Assembly: GCA_019415645.1 (NCBI GenBank)
Contig: DXYV01000002.1
Location: 9,864 to 73,863, forward strand
Direction of reading: 5' to 3'
DNA: 64,000 nucleotides
Origin: Clostridiales bacterium
GTDB lineage: Bacteria; Bacillota; Clostridia; Oscillospirales; Oscillospiraceae
The notes below the pieces were generated by a model. The model did not search any database and had not been told where the DNA came from. It saw only the letters and a list, made by a program, of their open reading frames with translations. The position numbers and the translations under genes were made by a program. Below, one piece after another: positions 49,447 through 57,077 of the stretch; the stretch's first letter is position 1, and every line of letters starts with the position of its first letter.

Positions 49447-49482
49447 AGGACAATACAGATGTCAAGACACCTGTATTGTCCT
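49447..49482 (-). promoter_or_regulatory. NiaR-type operator over the transporter promoter
   Basis: A 36-bp inverted repeat is centred at 49464/49465: the arm AGGACAATACAG at 49447-49458 pairs with CTGTATTGTCCT at 49471-49482, and the core is TGTC-AA-GACA. On the minus strand the core contains TTGACA, which is a good -35 element for the gene starting at 49415. Core and arms resemble NiaR boxes of Firmicutes, and niaR itself lies 0.7 kb away. Confidence 0.8.
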
Positions 49483-49506
49483 ATTATAACGGATGAAACG
49501 GATTTG

Positions 49507-50037
49507 TCAACGGTTTTTCGGTGTGCCGCGCCGCTTCAGATAGACGGCCAGTACGATGCCGCCGGCCAGGAGAAGGATGCCGGCCGCCAGAATCAGAGTG
49601 GCGGCCAGGAGGAAAAAGCGGGGGATCGCAATGGCCTCCGAATGGGTGAAGGGAGAATCCGGACGCAGCAGGGGCTGGAACATCCGCTGGAGCAGAAACC
49701 GGGCGAGACCGCCAGAGAGGGCCAGTCCCAGACCGTAGAGCGCGAGATAGACCCCGGCCAGCCAGCCATAGCGTCCGACCATCCGGCCGATCCGGCCCGG
49801 CGGGGCAGGGGAATCCGGCTTGGGAGACGAATCCGGGGCGGGCGGGGTCTGGCGCAGCAGCTCGTCCGTGGTTACGCCAAAGACCTGCGCCAGCGCCACC
49901 AGCTTTTCCACCTCCGGGGTAGCTTCTCCAAGCTCCCATTTACTGACCGCCTGCCGGGAGACGCCGACTTTTCCGGCCAGTTCCTCCTGGGACAGCTTGG
50001 CGCGCTTGCGGTAATACAAAATGTTTTCGTTCAGCAT
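49507..50037 (-). CDS. XRE regulator with C-terminal membrane anchor
   Basis: The 176-residue protein joins a Cro/C1 helix-turn-helix (LSQEELAGKVGVSRQAVSKW, ELGEATPEVEKLVALAQVFG), a proline-rich linker (residues 66-83) and two hydrophobic helices near 90-110 and 142-167. Membrane-tethered XRE proteins of this kind are common in Clostridia, often beside a transporter they sense. It stands between the NiaR-controlled transporter and niaR. GGAGG precedes the ATG at 50037. The target is unknown. Confidence 0.86.
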   Translation of the reverse strand: MLNENILYYRKRAKLSQEELAGKVGVSRQAVSKWELGEATPEVEKLVALAQVFGVTTDELLRQTPPAPDSSPKPDSPAPPGRIGRMVGRYGWLAGVYLALYGLGLALSGGLARFLLQRMFQPLLRPDSPFTHSEAIAIPRFFLLAATLILAAGILLLAGGIVLAVYLKRRGTPKNR

Positions 50038-50166
50038 GTTATCAATTCCTCCAATCGGTTCAACGGGGAACATGATCTACAAGGAAATGATACCGAAACT
50101 TCCGGCTGCGGTCTACCAAGTAAGGCTGGAACCTTCCGCAACCGGCGGTTGCGAACCAGAAAAATG

Positions 50167-50676
50167 CTACTCCCGCACCAGAAAGCCTGCGGAATCCAAC
50201 TCGGCCCGCACCCGTTCAAAGGCGGCCTCGTCCGGACAGCGCAGGGTGTGCAGGTGGATGCCCTCCGTCAGGGCGGAGAGGGGTTTGGCGTCGCTCTGGG
50301 CAACTTTACGGATAAACTGGGCCACATCGTAGCGGCTGGAGAGATTGAGCTGGCCCGCCAGCTGTCCGTAGACCGAGTGCTCCACGATGACGTCCTCCAC
50401 CGTGCAGCCGTTGTCCACCATGATGGTCAGCTCCCGCTCCATGTCTTCGCCCCGGTGGACGCAGGCCAGCCGGCGCACCAGTCCGCCGCCGTCGCCCAGC
50501 ACATAACCCCGGGGCGTGGCGGTGATGTTCGCTCCGGCCGCCCGCAGCAGGGCGACGTCTCCCACGATGATCTGGCGGCTGACCGAACAGGTCTTGGCCA
50601 GAGCGGTGGCCGAGAGAGGTCCGTCGGCCTGTTGGAGCGTCTGTAAGATTAGAGTGCGGCGCTGAGAAGCGGTCAT
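50167..50676 (-). CDS. niaR: Transcription repressor NiaR (niacin-responsive)
   Basis: The 169-residue protein has an N-terminal HTH_11 domain (ALAKTCSVSRQIIVGDVALL) and a C-terminal 3H domain with the conserved histidines in LACVHRGEDMERELTIMVDN, VIVEHSVYGQL and EGIHLHTL. NiaR binds metal and nicotinate and represses niacin uptake and NAD synthesis genes. Its probable target in the window is the transporter at 48327 through the site at 49447-49482. GGAAAGGAGCC precedes the ATG. No nad genes are nearby. Confidence 0.93.
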   Translation of the reverse strand: MTASQRRTLILQTLQQADGPLSATALAKTCSVSRQIIVGDVALLRAAGANITATPRGYVLGDGGGLVRRLACVHRGEDMERELTIMVDNGCTVEDVIVEHSVYGQLAGQLNLSSRYDVAQFIRKVAQSDAKPLSALTEGIHLHTLRCPDEAAFERVRAELDSAGFLVRE

Positions 50677-50775
50677 GAAGGTCGGCTCCTTTCCCGCGGT
50701 CCGGGGCGTCTGCGCCGGAGAAGCGGAATGATGATAGGATTATAGCACGGGGCAGGCGACAAGACAAGTGTCCGG

Positions 50776-51768
50776 TCACAGGTAGCCGCCGATGCCCCGC
50801 ACGGAGACCTCGCCGGAGGAGACTGCCTCAGTGGAGCCGTCCGGGTAGGCGACCTCCAGGGAGAAGTCGTCCCGCACGGCCACGGCCCGGCCCTCCACGG
50901 GGCCGCCGGGCCGCAGGAGGGTGACGTCCCGCCCCAGGGTAACACAGTCGGCCCGGTAGCGGGCCAGATAGTCCGCGTGGGCGGCCGGAAAAGCGCGGGC
51001 CATCCGGTCCAGGGCGCGCAGCAGCGCCGCGGCCAGCTCGTTGCGGTCCACGGGACAGCCCTCCAGGGTCAGGGAGGTGGCGATTTCGCCCAGTCCGGCC
51101 TGAACGAAGTCCTGGGCTGTCTGCGACACGTTGACGCCCATCCCGGCCACCACGGACTGCAGGGCTCCGGTCTCGCCCTCCACGCTCATCTCGGTCAGGA
51201 TGCCGCACAGCTTTTTCCCGTGGAGGATAATGTCGTTGGTCCACTTGATCTGGGGCCGAATCCCGCACAGCTCCTCGATGCCGTTGCATACAGCCACCGC
51301 GATCCAGGCGGTGAGATCCACCGCCTCCGCGGGGAGGCAGGCGGGGCGCAGAAGGACGGAGAGATAGAGCCCCGTGCCCCGGGGCGATTGGAACCGCCTG
51401 TCCCGCCGGCCCCGGCCGGCGGTCTGCTCCTCGGCCAGCACAGCCAGCCCGGCGGGCGCGCCCTCGGCCCCCAGCTTTTTCAGATAGGTATTGGTGGAAT
51501 CCACCTGCTCCAGGCACTGGACCTGCCGGCCCACCAGAATCCCCGCGGGCAGCCGGGCGGAGATGGCCCCGGCGCTGAGCCGGTCGGGGCTGTGCTCCAG
51601 GCGATAACCCAGCCGGGGTGCGGAGGAGATGACGTAACCCGCCTCCCGCAGCGCGGAGATGCCCTTCCATACTGCCGCCCGGGTGACGCCCAAGGTCGCG
51701 CTCATCTCCTCACCGGAGAGATAATCGCCGCGCTGGATGAGCAGGTGCAAAATCGAATCGGAATCCAT
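50776..51768 (-). CDS. birA: Bifunctional biotin operon repressor / biotin-[acetyl-CoA-carboxylase] ligase
   Basis: The 330-residue protein has an N-terminal winged helix (YLSGEEMSATLGVTRAAVWK), a ligase domain with the biotinyl-AMP loop EEQTAGRGRRDRRF and the ATP motif IKWTNDIILHGKKLCGILTE, and the C-terminal SH3-like domain. It charges biotin carboxylases and represses biotin genes when loaded with biotinyl-AMP. Two BirA operators lie between it and bioY: one beside its own start, one beside bioY. It is therefore probably autoregulated, which is less common than bioY control alone. Confidence 0.95.
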   Translation of the reverse strand: MDSDSILHLLIQRGDYLSGEEMSATLGVTRAAVWKGISALREAGYVISSAPRLGYRLEHSPDRLSAGAISARLPAGILVGRQVQCLEQVDSTNTYLKKLGAEGAPAGLAVLAEEQTAGRGRRDRRFQSPRGTGLYLSVLLRPACLPAEAVDLTAWIAVAVCNGIEELCGIRPQIKWTNDIILHGKKLCGILTEMSVEGETGALQSVVAGMGVNVSQTAQDFVQAGLGEIATSLTLEGCPVDRNELAAALLRALDRMARAFPAAHADYLARYRADCVTLGRDVTLLRPGGPVEGRAVAVRDDFSLEVAYPDGSTEAVSSGEVSVRGIGGYL

Positions 51769-51815
51769 AAACAGGCTCCCCTTTCGGACCAGTCTTTTTT
51801 TTATTCTACCAAAAA

Positions 51816-51844
51816 CGTAAACAAAAAGCAAAAAGAAGTTTACA
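51816..51844. promoter_or_regulatory. BirA operator 1 (birA side)
   Basis: CGTAAAC at 51816-51822 and GTTTACA at 51838-51844 flank a 15-base A-rich spacer. The site is 48 bases upstream of the birA start codon. Confidence 0.85.
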
Positions 51845-51870
51845 ATTTGAAGCGTGTCTGTTAGGATGAA

Positions 51871-51899
51871 TGTAAACTGATTTATAAAAAAGGTTTACA
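51871..51899. promoter_or_regulatory. BirA operator 2 (bioY side)
   Basis: TGTAAAC at 51871-51877 and GTTTACA at 51893-51899 flank a 15-base spacer, the canonical form of the Firmicute BirA box. It lies 15 bases before the bioY start and overlaps its ribosome-binding region. Confidence 0.93.
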
Positions 51900-51913
51900 A
51901 AGGAGCGGAGCAT

Positions 51914-52450
51914 ATGACAAAAACCAGGACCATGAGCTTGGCCGCGCTGTTCGCGGCGCTGACCGCCATAGGCGCATTTTTGCAGATTCCGGTGGGAATC
52001 ACCTCCATCACCCTGCAATTTTTATTCACAAGCCTGGCCGGGCTGCTGCTGGGGGCCAAATGGGGGGCCCTGTCTCAGCTGGTCTATGTGATTCTGGGGT
52101 TGGTCGGCCTGCCGGTGTTCACCCAGGGGGGCGGGCCGGGCTATCTGCTCCAGCCCAGTATGGGCTTTCTTCTGGGACTGATTCCGGCGGCCTGGATCGT
52201 GGGACGGCTGACGGAACAAAAGCGGACCCGCGGCCGGGTGATTCTGGCCTGCCTGGCCGGATTGGCCGCCCTGTACGCGGTGGGCGTACCCTATATGTAC
52301 GCGGTGCTCCACCTCTACCTGGGGCGGGACATGACTCTGTGGGCAGTGGTCTGGTCGGGCATGCTGATCTACCTGCCCGGCGACGCGCTCAAAATCGCCG
52401 CGGTCGCGGCGGTGTCCCGTCCGATGCTCCGGGCGGTGAAACGGGCATAA
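51914..52450 (+). CDS. bioY: Biotin transporter BioY (ECF S component)
   Basis: The 178-residue protein has six membrane helices. Its start TMSLAALFAALTAIGAFLQI carries the conserved S-component helix, and the family landmarks PVGITSITLQFLFTSLAGLL, LGLVGLPVFTQGGGPGYLLQ and PSMGFLLGLIPAAWIVG follow. It binds biotin and works with the shared ECF energising module, which is not in this window, or alone. A BirA operator sits directly upstream, so expression should fall when biotin is plentiful. AAAGGAGCGGAGCAT precedes the ATG. Confidence 0.95.
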   Translation: MTKTRTMSLAALFAALTAIGAFLQIPVGITSITLQFLFTSLAGLLLGAKWGALSQLVYVILGLVGLPVFTQGGGPGYLLQPSMGFLLGLIPAAWIVGRLTEQKRTRGRVILACLAGLAALYAVGVPYMYAVLHLYLGRDMTLWAVVWSGMLIYLPGDALKIAAVAAVSRPMLRAVKRA

Positions 52451-52492
52451 ATCCGGTCCTTGTCCCGTATAGATAGGTTATCAGGAAGGAAA

Positions 52493-52518
52493 GAGACCCC
52501 GCGCCGCCGGCGCGGGTC
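52493..52518 (+). terminator. Hairpin after bioY
   Basis: AGACCCCGCGCCG pairs with CGGCGCGGGTCT across 52493-52518, with one bulged C. No long T-run follows. Confidence 0.6.
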
Positions 52519-52553
52519 TGTGGCAAGCTGTCTATCGGGGAAGGAGAAACGGT

Positions 52554-52838
52554 ATGGCCTATGACAATCAAACGGGCGTGCGGGCGCCTCATCGGGTGGT
52601 CCTGGAGGAGCGGGGCGCCCTGTCGGTATCCGGCGTGGAGGAAGTGGAGCGCTTCGACGAAAATGAGATTGTGATGTCCACCTCGCGGGGGACCCTGACC
52701 GTGCGGGGAGAGAACCTGCACATCGAAAAGCTCAGCCTGGACGGGGGCGACCTGAAGGTGGAGGGCAGCGTGGACGCGCTGAATTACGAGGACGAGGGCG
52801 GAGAAGGCGGCGGATTCTTCGCGCGGCTGTTCCGCTGA
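52554..52838 (+). CDS. yabP: Sporulation protein YabP
   Basis: The 94-residue protein starts MAYDNQTGVRAPHRVVLEER and keeps the YabP core RGALSVSGVEEVERFDENEI, then TSRGTLTVRGENLHIEKLSL. YabP is made in the mother cell and is needed for the spore coat or cortex. The gene is immediately followed by yabQ, then divIC and yabR, the same order as in Bacillus subtilis. GGGGAAGGAGAAACGGT precedes the ATG. Its presence supports a spore-forming host. Confidence 0.93.
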   Translation: MAYDNQTGVRAPHRVVLEERGALSVSGVEEVERFDENEIVMSTSRGTLTVRGENLHIEKLSLDGGDLKVEGSVDALNYEDEGGEGGGFFARLFR

Positions 52839-52839
52839 G

Positions 52840-53279
52840 ATGGAGATCGAGGTGCTGGCCCAGGCCGCCGACTTTGGCGGCGCGGTGGTGCTGGGCGCGG
52901 CGGCGGGCCTGCTCTACGATGGAATGCGAGTGATTCGCCACCGGCTGGGGCTGCGCTGGCTGGGACATGTGCTGGACGCCCTGTTCTGGCTGGTGGTCAC
53001 GGTGGGGCTGTTCGCCTATGCCCTGGCGGCCGGAGACGGCCGGGTGCGGATCTTTTACCTGGCCGCCGCCGCCCTGGGCTGCGGGGTCTACTTCCTGACG
53101 CTGGGGAGGCTGGTGCTGGCTGCCTTGAATAAGGTGGCCGACGCAGTGGCCTTTTTGTGGCGTTTGCTGTGTTTTCCCATAAAACGGATATTAGGTTTGT
53201 GGAAAAAAATCGCGGGAAAATCAAAAAAACACTTTCAAAGTTTGCAAAAATGGTTTACAATGAAACTGGTAAAGCATAG
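52840..53279 (+). CDS. yabQ: Spore cortex biosynthesis protein YabQ, frameshifted near the end
   Basis: The frame starts MEIEVLAQAADFGGAVVLGA and has four membrane helices as in YabQ, ending at KRILGLWKKIAGK. As given, it then runs to 53562 through a meaningless Arg/Gly-rich tail that overlaps divIC by 251 bases. Adding one G to the GGG at 53214-53216 restores a natural ending, KIKKTLSKFAKMVYNETGKA, with a TAG at 53277-53279. That leaves divIC free with its own ribosome site. The feature is drawn to the restored stop. Either a sequencing error or a recent mutation is present. Confidence 0.85.
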
Positions 53280-53311
53280 ACCGCACAGACGGCGGAAAGG
53301 AGCGGACAGCC

Positions 53312-53590
53312 ATGCGGACGAAAAAAGCGGGATTGGCGACCAAACTGGTCATTCTCATTCTGCTCATCGCCGTGGCGCTGGCCCTTCTTTCGGTGCGCGG
53401 ACAGCTGCAGACCGCGCAGGAGCAGCTGGACGAGGTGACCCGGCAGGTGCGGGCCCAGACGGAGATCAACGCGGGCCTGGCCGAGGACATCGCCAACAGC
53501 GGCGACGCCGGGCGCATCGAGGACATCGCCAGAGAAAAGCTGGATCTGGTGGAGCCGGATGAGCGGGTCTTTGTGGACGCCAATCATTAA
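53312..53590 (+). CDS. divIC: Septum formation initiator DivIC/FtsB family
   Basis: This 92-residue bitopic protein has a short basic N-terminus, a membrane helix at about 9-27 (LATKLVILILLIAVALALLS), a coiled coil (QLQTAQEQLDEVTRQVRAQT) and the C-terminal ARE-K-L motif in DIAREKLDLVEPDERVFVD. It joins the FtsL/FtsQ-type complex at the division septum. GGAAAGGAGCGGACAGCC precedes the ATG. It lies 32 bases after the corrected yabQ stop. Confidence 0.92.
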   Translation: MRTKKAGLATKLVILILLIAVALALLSVRGQLQTAQEQLDEVTRQVRAQTEINAGLAEDIANSGDAGRIEDIAREKLDLVEPDERVFVDANH

Positions 53591-53613
53591 AGTGAGAGGA
53601 AAAAACATTTTTT

Positions 53614-54084
53614 ATGGAGTTTGGAGTCGGTTCTATCCTGGACGGCAAGGTCACAGGCATCACCAAGTTTGGCGCGTTCGTTTCTCTGCCCGAGAATAAG
53701 TCCGGTCTGGTACATATCTCGGAAATTGCGTATTCCTATGTCAACGATGTGCACGACCATCTGCAGGAGGGTCAGCAGGTCAGGGTGAAGGTCATCGGCA
53801 TTGATGACAACAACCGTATTAACCTGTCCATCAAGAAAGCGATGGATCCCCCTCCCCAGCAGGAGCGCCGTCCCTACAACAACCGTTCCTCCGGCGAAGG
53901 GGACCGCCGTGCCCGGCCGCAGAGCGGCGCGCGCCGGCCCAACACCTTCACCCCCCGCCCGGCGCAGGCCAAGGGGCCGGTGGATTTTGAGGACAGGCTC
54001 AAGCAGTTCCTGGCCTCCTCCGACAGCAAGCTTTCGGAGCTCCATATGAATGAGAAGCGCGGCAGCCGCCGCGGCCGCCGATAA
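53614..54084 (+). CDS. yabR: S1 RNA-binding domain protein YabR
   Basis: The 156-residue protein has an N-terminal S1 domain (MEFGVGSILDGKVTGITKFG, then VHISEIAYSYVNDVHDHLQE) similar to the end of polynucleotide phosphorylase. A disordered basic and proline-rich tail follows, with RRARPQSGARRPN and GSRRGRR. YabR-type proteins bind RNA or the ribosome; the physiological role is poorly defined. GAGAGGAAAAAAC lies 6-18 bases before the ATG, with an unusual T-rich spacer. A strong terminator follows. Confidence 0.9.
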   Translation: MEFGVGSILDGKVTGITKFGAFVSLPENKSGLVHISEIAYSYVNDVHDHLQEGQQVRVKVIGIDDNNRINLSIKKAMDPPPQQERRPYNNRSSGEGDRRARPQSGARRPNTFTPRPAQAKGPVDFEDRLKQFLASSDSKLSELHMNEKRGSRRGRR

Positions 54085-54092
54085 GACCGCAG

Positions 54093-54126
54093 CAGAGGGA
54101 TACTCGGGTATCCCTCTGTTTTTTTG
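54093..54126 (+). terminator. Terminator of the yabP-yabR operon
   Basis: CAGAGGGATA at 54093-54102 pairs with TATCCCTCTG at 54109-54118 and is followed by TTTTTTT. Confidence 0.92.
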
Positions 54127-54199
54127 GTCTTTTTGTCAAATATAATTGACAAAAAGACGGGTATAAGATACAATGGGGGCGATGAAAGGGGTGGCGACG

Positions 54200-54721
54200 A
54201 TGACCCTGTGGGGATTTTTGCTGTTGATTGTCCTTCCACTGGTGCTGTTCCTGATTCTGATTCTGGTGGGCAGTGCCCTGGACCGCCAGGACCGGAAACG
54301 GCGAGGCGAGGAGGACTACGACGAGCGGCAGCAGTATTACCGGGGGCGGGCCTATGGATACGCCTTCTGGACGCTGGCCGGCTGCATGCTGGCCTGGGGC
54401 GTGCTGGATGTGTTCGCGGACTGGCCTTGGCTCCACGATGTGTGGAATGTGGCCGGCGGGTGCTTATGTCTGGCGGTGCTGGTCTTTGTGCTCTATTGCA
54501 TTCGCCATGACGCCTACCGCAGATGGAAGGAGCAGAACCAGACGGCGTGGGCGGGCTGCTTTCTTGCGGTGGGCGGCGCCAACACAGCGGCGTGGATGAT
54601 GAGCGAAGTGCGGCTGGACAATCTGCCCCAGCTGTTTTTGGGCCTGGGTTTTCTGGTGGTCGGCCTGGCCGCCCTGATCCACCGAAGGCGGCAGCAGCGG
54701 CGGGAGGCGGAGGAGGCGTGA
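54200..54721 (+). CDS. Small membrane protein paired with an XRE regulator
   Basis: The 173-residue protein starts MTLWGFLLLIVLPLVLFLIL and has about four membrane helices (residues 3-24, 50-70, 80-103, 140-160) separated by charged loops. Upstream in-frame ATGs at 54173 and 54182 lack a ribosome site, whereas AAAGGGGTGG lies before 54200. Its stop overlaps the start of the XRE gene. Membrane-protein/XRE pairs of this kind (with a short regulator related to YozG) are common in Clostridia; the regulator is thought to control the pair. Function is unknown. Confidence 0.78.
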   Translation: MTLWGFLLLIVLPLVLFLILILVGSALDRQDRKRRGEEDYDERQQYYRGRAYGYAFWTLAGCMLAWGVLDVFADWPWLHDVWNVAGGCLCLAVLVFVLYCIRHDAYRRWKEQNQTAWAGCFLAVGGANTAAWMMSEVRLDNLPQLFLGLGFLVVGLAALIHRRRQQRREAEEA

Positions 54722-54927
54722 AAAACCTTCGCCTGAAAGCGGCCCGGGCCGCCCGGGGACTCTCTCAGCAGAAGCTGGCCGACGCGGTGGGCGTCTCCCG
54801 CCAGACCATCAACGCCATCGAGCAGGGGGACTACAATCCCACCATCCGCCTGTGCCTGGCCATCTGCCGGGAGCTGGGCCGCACTCTGGACGAGCTGTTC
54901 TGGGAGGACACAGAGGCAAAAAAATGA
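54718..54927 (+). CDS. Small XRE-family regulator (YozG-like)
   Basis: The 69-residue protein begins with GTG and reads KNLRLKAARAARGLSQQKLA, then DAVGVSRQTINAIEQGDYNP and ICRELGRTLDELFWED. This is the short YozG-like type of helix-turn-helix that comes with a membrane protein. AGGCGGAGGAGGC precedes the GTG and lies inside the upstream gene, with which it overlaps by 4 bases. A hairpin follows closely. Confidence 0.88.
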   Translation: MKNLRLKAARAARGLSQQKLADAVGVSRQTINAIEQGDYNPTIRLCLAICRELGRTLDELFWEDTEAKK

Positions 54928-54953
54928 CTCTTCTCTGTTGGAGCAGAGAAGAG
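54928..54953 (+). terminator. Hairpin after the XRE gene
   Basis: CTCTTCTCTG at 54928-54937 pairs with CAGAGAAGAG at 54944-54953, just after the stop codon. No T-run follows. Confidence 0.55.
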
Positions 54954-55097
54954 CCCAAGGTATTGCGCGGGAGAATGGAATGACCGCGCCGGGATCGGAA
55001 TCCCGACGCCGCGGTGATGAGCCGCATCTATACTATAACAAATATTGGAAATCTCGTCAAGAGAAGAGATTGTCGAACCAAAGAAGGAGGACACAAC

Positions 55098-55940
55098 ATG
55101 CGAGAAGTATCCTGTGCCGCGGTGACACAGGCGGTGCGCGACCTTTGCATCCAGGCTAATACGCAGCTGACCGGAGACGTATGCCAGGCCATCCGGCAGG
55201 CCAGGGGACAGGAGCGCTCCCCGGTAGGGGCGGCGATTCTGGGCGACCTGGAGGAGAATTTTACCTTTGCGGCCCAGCGGGGCCTGCCCATCTGCCAGGA
55301 CACGGGAATGGCGGTGGTTTTTGTGGACTGGGGCCAGGACTGCCACCTGACCGGCGGCACCCTGGAGGAGGCGGTCAACGCCGGCGTGGCCCGGGGCTAT
55401 GTGGAGGGGAACCTGCGCCTTTCGGTGGTGGCCGATCCCCTGCGGCGGGGCAATACCAACGACAATACCCCGGCCGTCCTCTATACGCGCCTGACCGCGG
55501 GGGACCAGGTGACCATCACCGTGGCCCCCAAGGGCTTTGGCAGCGAGAATATGACAGCCCTGAAGATGTTCACGCCCTCGGCCACCCAGCGGGACGTGGA
55601 GGACTTCATCGTGGAGGCGGTGGACCGGGCGGGCTCCAATCCCTGCCCGCCGGTCGTGGTGGGCGTGGGTCTGGGCGGGACCTCCGATCTGGCGGCCCAG
55701 CTGGCCAAGCGGGCCCTGTTGCGGCCCCTGGACCAGTCCAGCCCCGACCCCTATTACGCGGATATGGAGGCCCGGGTGCTGGAGCGGGTGAACGCCCTGG
55801 GCATTGGCCCGCAGGGTCTGGGCGGCACCACCACCGCCCTGTCCGTGGCCATCGAGCCCTATCCCACCCACATCGCGGGCCTGCCCTGCGTGGTCAATCT
55901 GGGCTGTCATGTGACCCGCCACGCCCAGACGACCCTGTAA
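55098..55940 (+). CDS. Class I fumarate hydratase, alpha subunit (TtdA/FumA type)
   Basis: The 280-residue subunit has the Fe-S ligand Cys in LPICQDTGMAVVFVDWGQ near residue 72, and the motifs NTNDNTPAVLYTRLT, GFGSENMTALKMFTPSA and GIGPQGLGGTTTALSVAIEP. It makes the 4Fe-4S half of an oxygen-sensitive fumarase or L-tartrate dehydratase. The beta subunit gene normally follows directly, but here a terminator and a convergent anti-sigma gene come next. The beta subunit must be elsewhere. AAGGAGGACACAAC precedes the ATG. Confidence 0.9.
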   Translation: MREVSCAAVTQAVRDLCIQANTQLTGDVCQAIRQARGQERSPVGAAILGDLEENFTFAAQRGLPICQDTGMAVVFVDWGQDCHLTGGTLEEAVNAGVARGYVEGNLRLSVVADPLRRGNTNDNTPAVLYTRLTAGDQVTITVAPKGFGSENMTALKMFTPSATQRDVEDFIVEAVDRAGSNPCPPVVVGVGLGGTSDLAAQLAKRALLRPLDQSSPDPYYADMEARVLERVNALGIGPQGLGGTTTALSVAIEPYPTHIAGLPCVVNLGCHVTRHAQTTL

Positions 55941-55948
55941 CAAAAGAC

Positions 55949-55978
55949 GCGCGCCGCCGGAGACTTCCGGCGGCGCGC
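55949..55978. terminator. Bidirectional terminator after the fumarase gene
   Basis: GCGCGCCGCCGG at 55949-55960 pairs with CCGGCGGCGCGC at 55967-55978, with AAAAG before and TTGG after. Confidence 0.82.
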
Positions 55979-55994
55979 TTGGTTTGGGGTGGAG

Positions 55995-57077
55995 TCAGGC
56001 GAGGGGGATGTCCGTAGCGCCCACCCGCAGGGCTGTGACCTGGGTCACGTCAATGGGAACCGGCCACTGGAAGGAGTTGTGGTAGATTCCCAGGTCGTCC
56101 CGGAATCCGGTGCTGGCCGTGGACTCCACGATAGCGCCGTCGGCCAGGACCGCCGCCACCAAAGCGAAGGATACGTCGCCGTCCGAGCAGAAGCGAACGC
56201 CGGTGGCGGAGAGCTGAAGATCGGTCAGGACAACGGTTCTCTCGGTCTGTGGCAGCTCGACCCCCTCCAGAGCAGAATCGGGGCGGTCCGCGGGAACACT
56301 CGGACTCGGAGCAGGGGACTCTCCGGTGCTGCCGGCGGAAGAATCGTCCGCCGGGACCACTGCCACCGCCTCCGCAAGGGTGCGTACCGGGGACAGGCTC
56401 TCCACGGTCAGAGGAATGGTAAAGGCCCAGGGACCGGCGCACAGAGGCTCGGTCTCAGTCCCCTGGGACCCGCGGGCCAGACTGCCCAGGGAGAGTATCA
56501 GCTGATACGACCCGTCGCCCAGTTGGGCTTCGCTGGGTATACTGGTCGTGTATTCGAACAAAAAGAGCAGTGAGCCGCTCTCGTCAAGGCCCAGAAAATG
56601 CTCGCCATAGGCGGAAACGCCGGTGGTTTTGCCCGGGTCCGCTTCCGGCGTGATTTGCAGATCGAATTCCGAAAAGGTATAGGCTTGGGTGGGGGAGAAC
56701 TCCGCCCCGGTCACCCGGAGCAGGACCCACAGGCTGTCCGAGCCCACGGTGATGCTGTCCGCGGTAACGGTCACGCCTTCGGCGGTGACGCTCTGGTCCA
56801 CCCGCTGGGTAAGGGAGTGGATGACGGCCGTCTGGGATTCCCCCATGGGCTGGCCGGTCCGGGCGGCCCATTCCCGGGAAAACCAGTCCCACAGGCCGCC
56901 GCCAAAGGCGGCCAGGGCGGTGGCGGTGAGGGCGGCGATCAGTACGACGGCCGCCAGCAGCGGCGTCGGCCGGCGGCGGGCAGGGGATCGGCTGGGCAGA
57001 TTCATAATGTTCCTCCTTGCTTCCGGGGAGGCATGGAGACGGGAAAAGGTCTCCCGATAAAAAGTGCGGTCATTCAT
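55995..57077 (-). CDS. Membrane-anchored anti-sigma factor-like protein (DUF4179-type)
   Basis: The 360-residue protein has a short cytoplasmic N-terminus with FSRLHASPEARRNIMNLPSR, one membrane helix at about 40-58 (LLAAVVLIAALTATALAAF) and a large extracytoplasmic domain with repeated beta strands and a Ser/Pro/Ala linker near residue 250. The Arg-rich N-terminal region is typical of anti-sigma factors that hold an ECF sigma factor. Its start codon overlaps the end of the upstream sigma gene. That sigma gene is frameshifted in this sequence, which would leave this protein without a partner if real. Confidence 0.8.
   Translation of the reverse strand: MNDRTFYRETFSRLHASPEARRNIMNLPSRSPARRRPTPLLAAVVLIAALTATALAAFGGGLWDWFSREWAARTGQPMGESQTAVIHSLTQRVDQSVTAEGVTVTADSITVGSDSLWVLLRVTGAEFSPTQAYTFSEFDLQITPEADPGKTTGVSAYGEHFLGLDESGSLLFLFEYTTSIPSEAQLGDGSYQLILSLGSLARGSQGTETEPLCAGPWAFTIPLTVESLSPVRTLAEAVAVVPADDSSAGSTGESPAPSPSVPADRPDSALEGVELPQTERTVVLTDLQLSATGVRFCSDGDVSFALVAAVLADGAIVESTASTGFRDDLGIYHNSFQWPVPIDVTQVTALRVGATDIPLA

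Noticed and set aside
52840..53562. YabQ as a 240-residue protein overlapping divIC
   Set aside because: The last 100 residues are a low-complexity Arg/Gly tail; a one-base correction gives a normal end.
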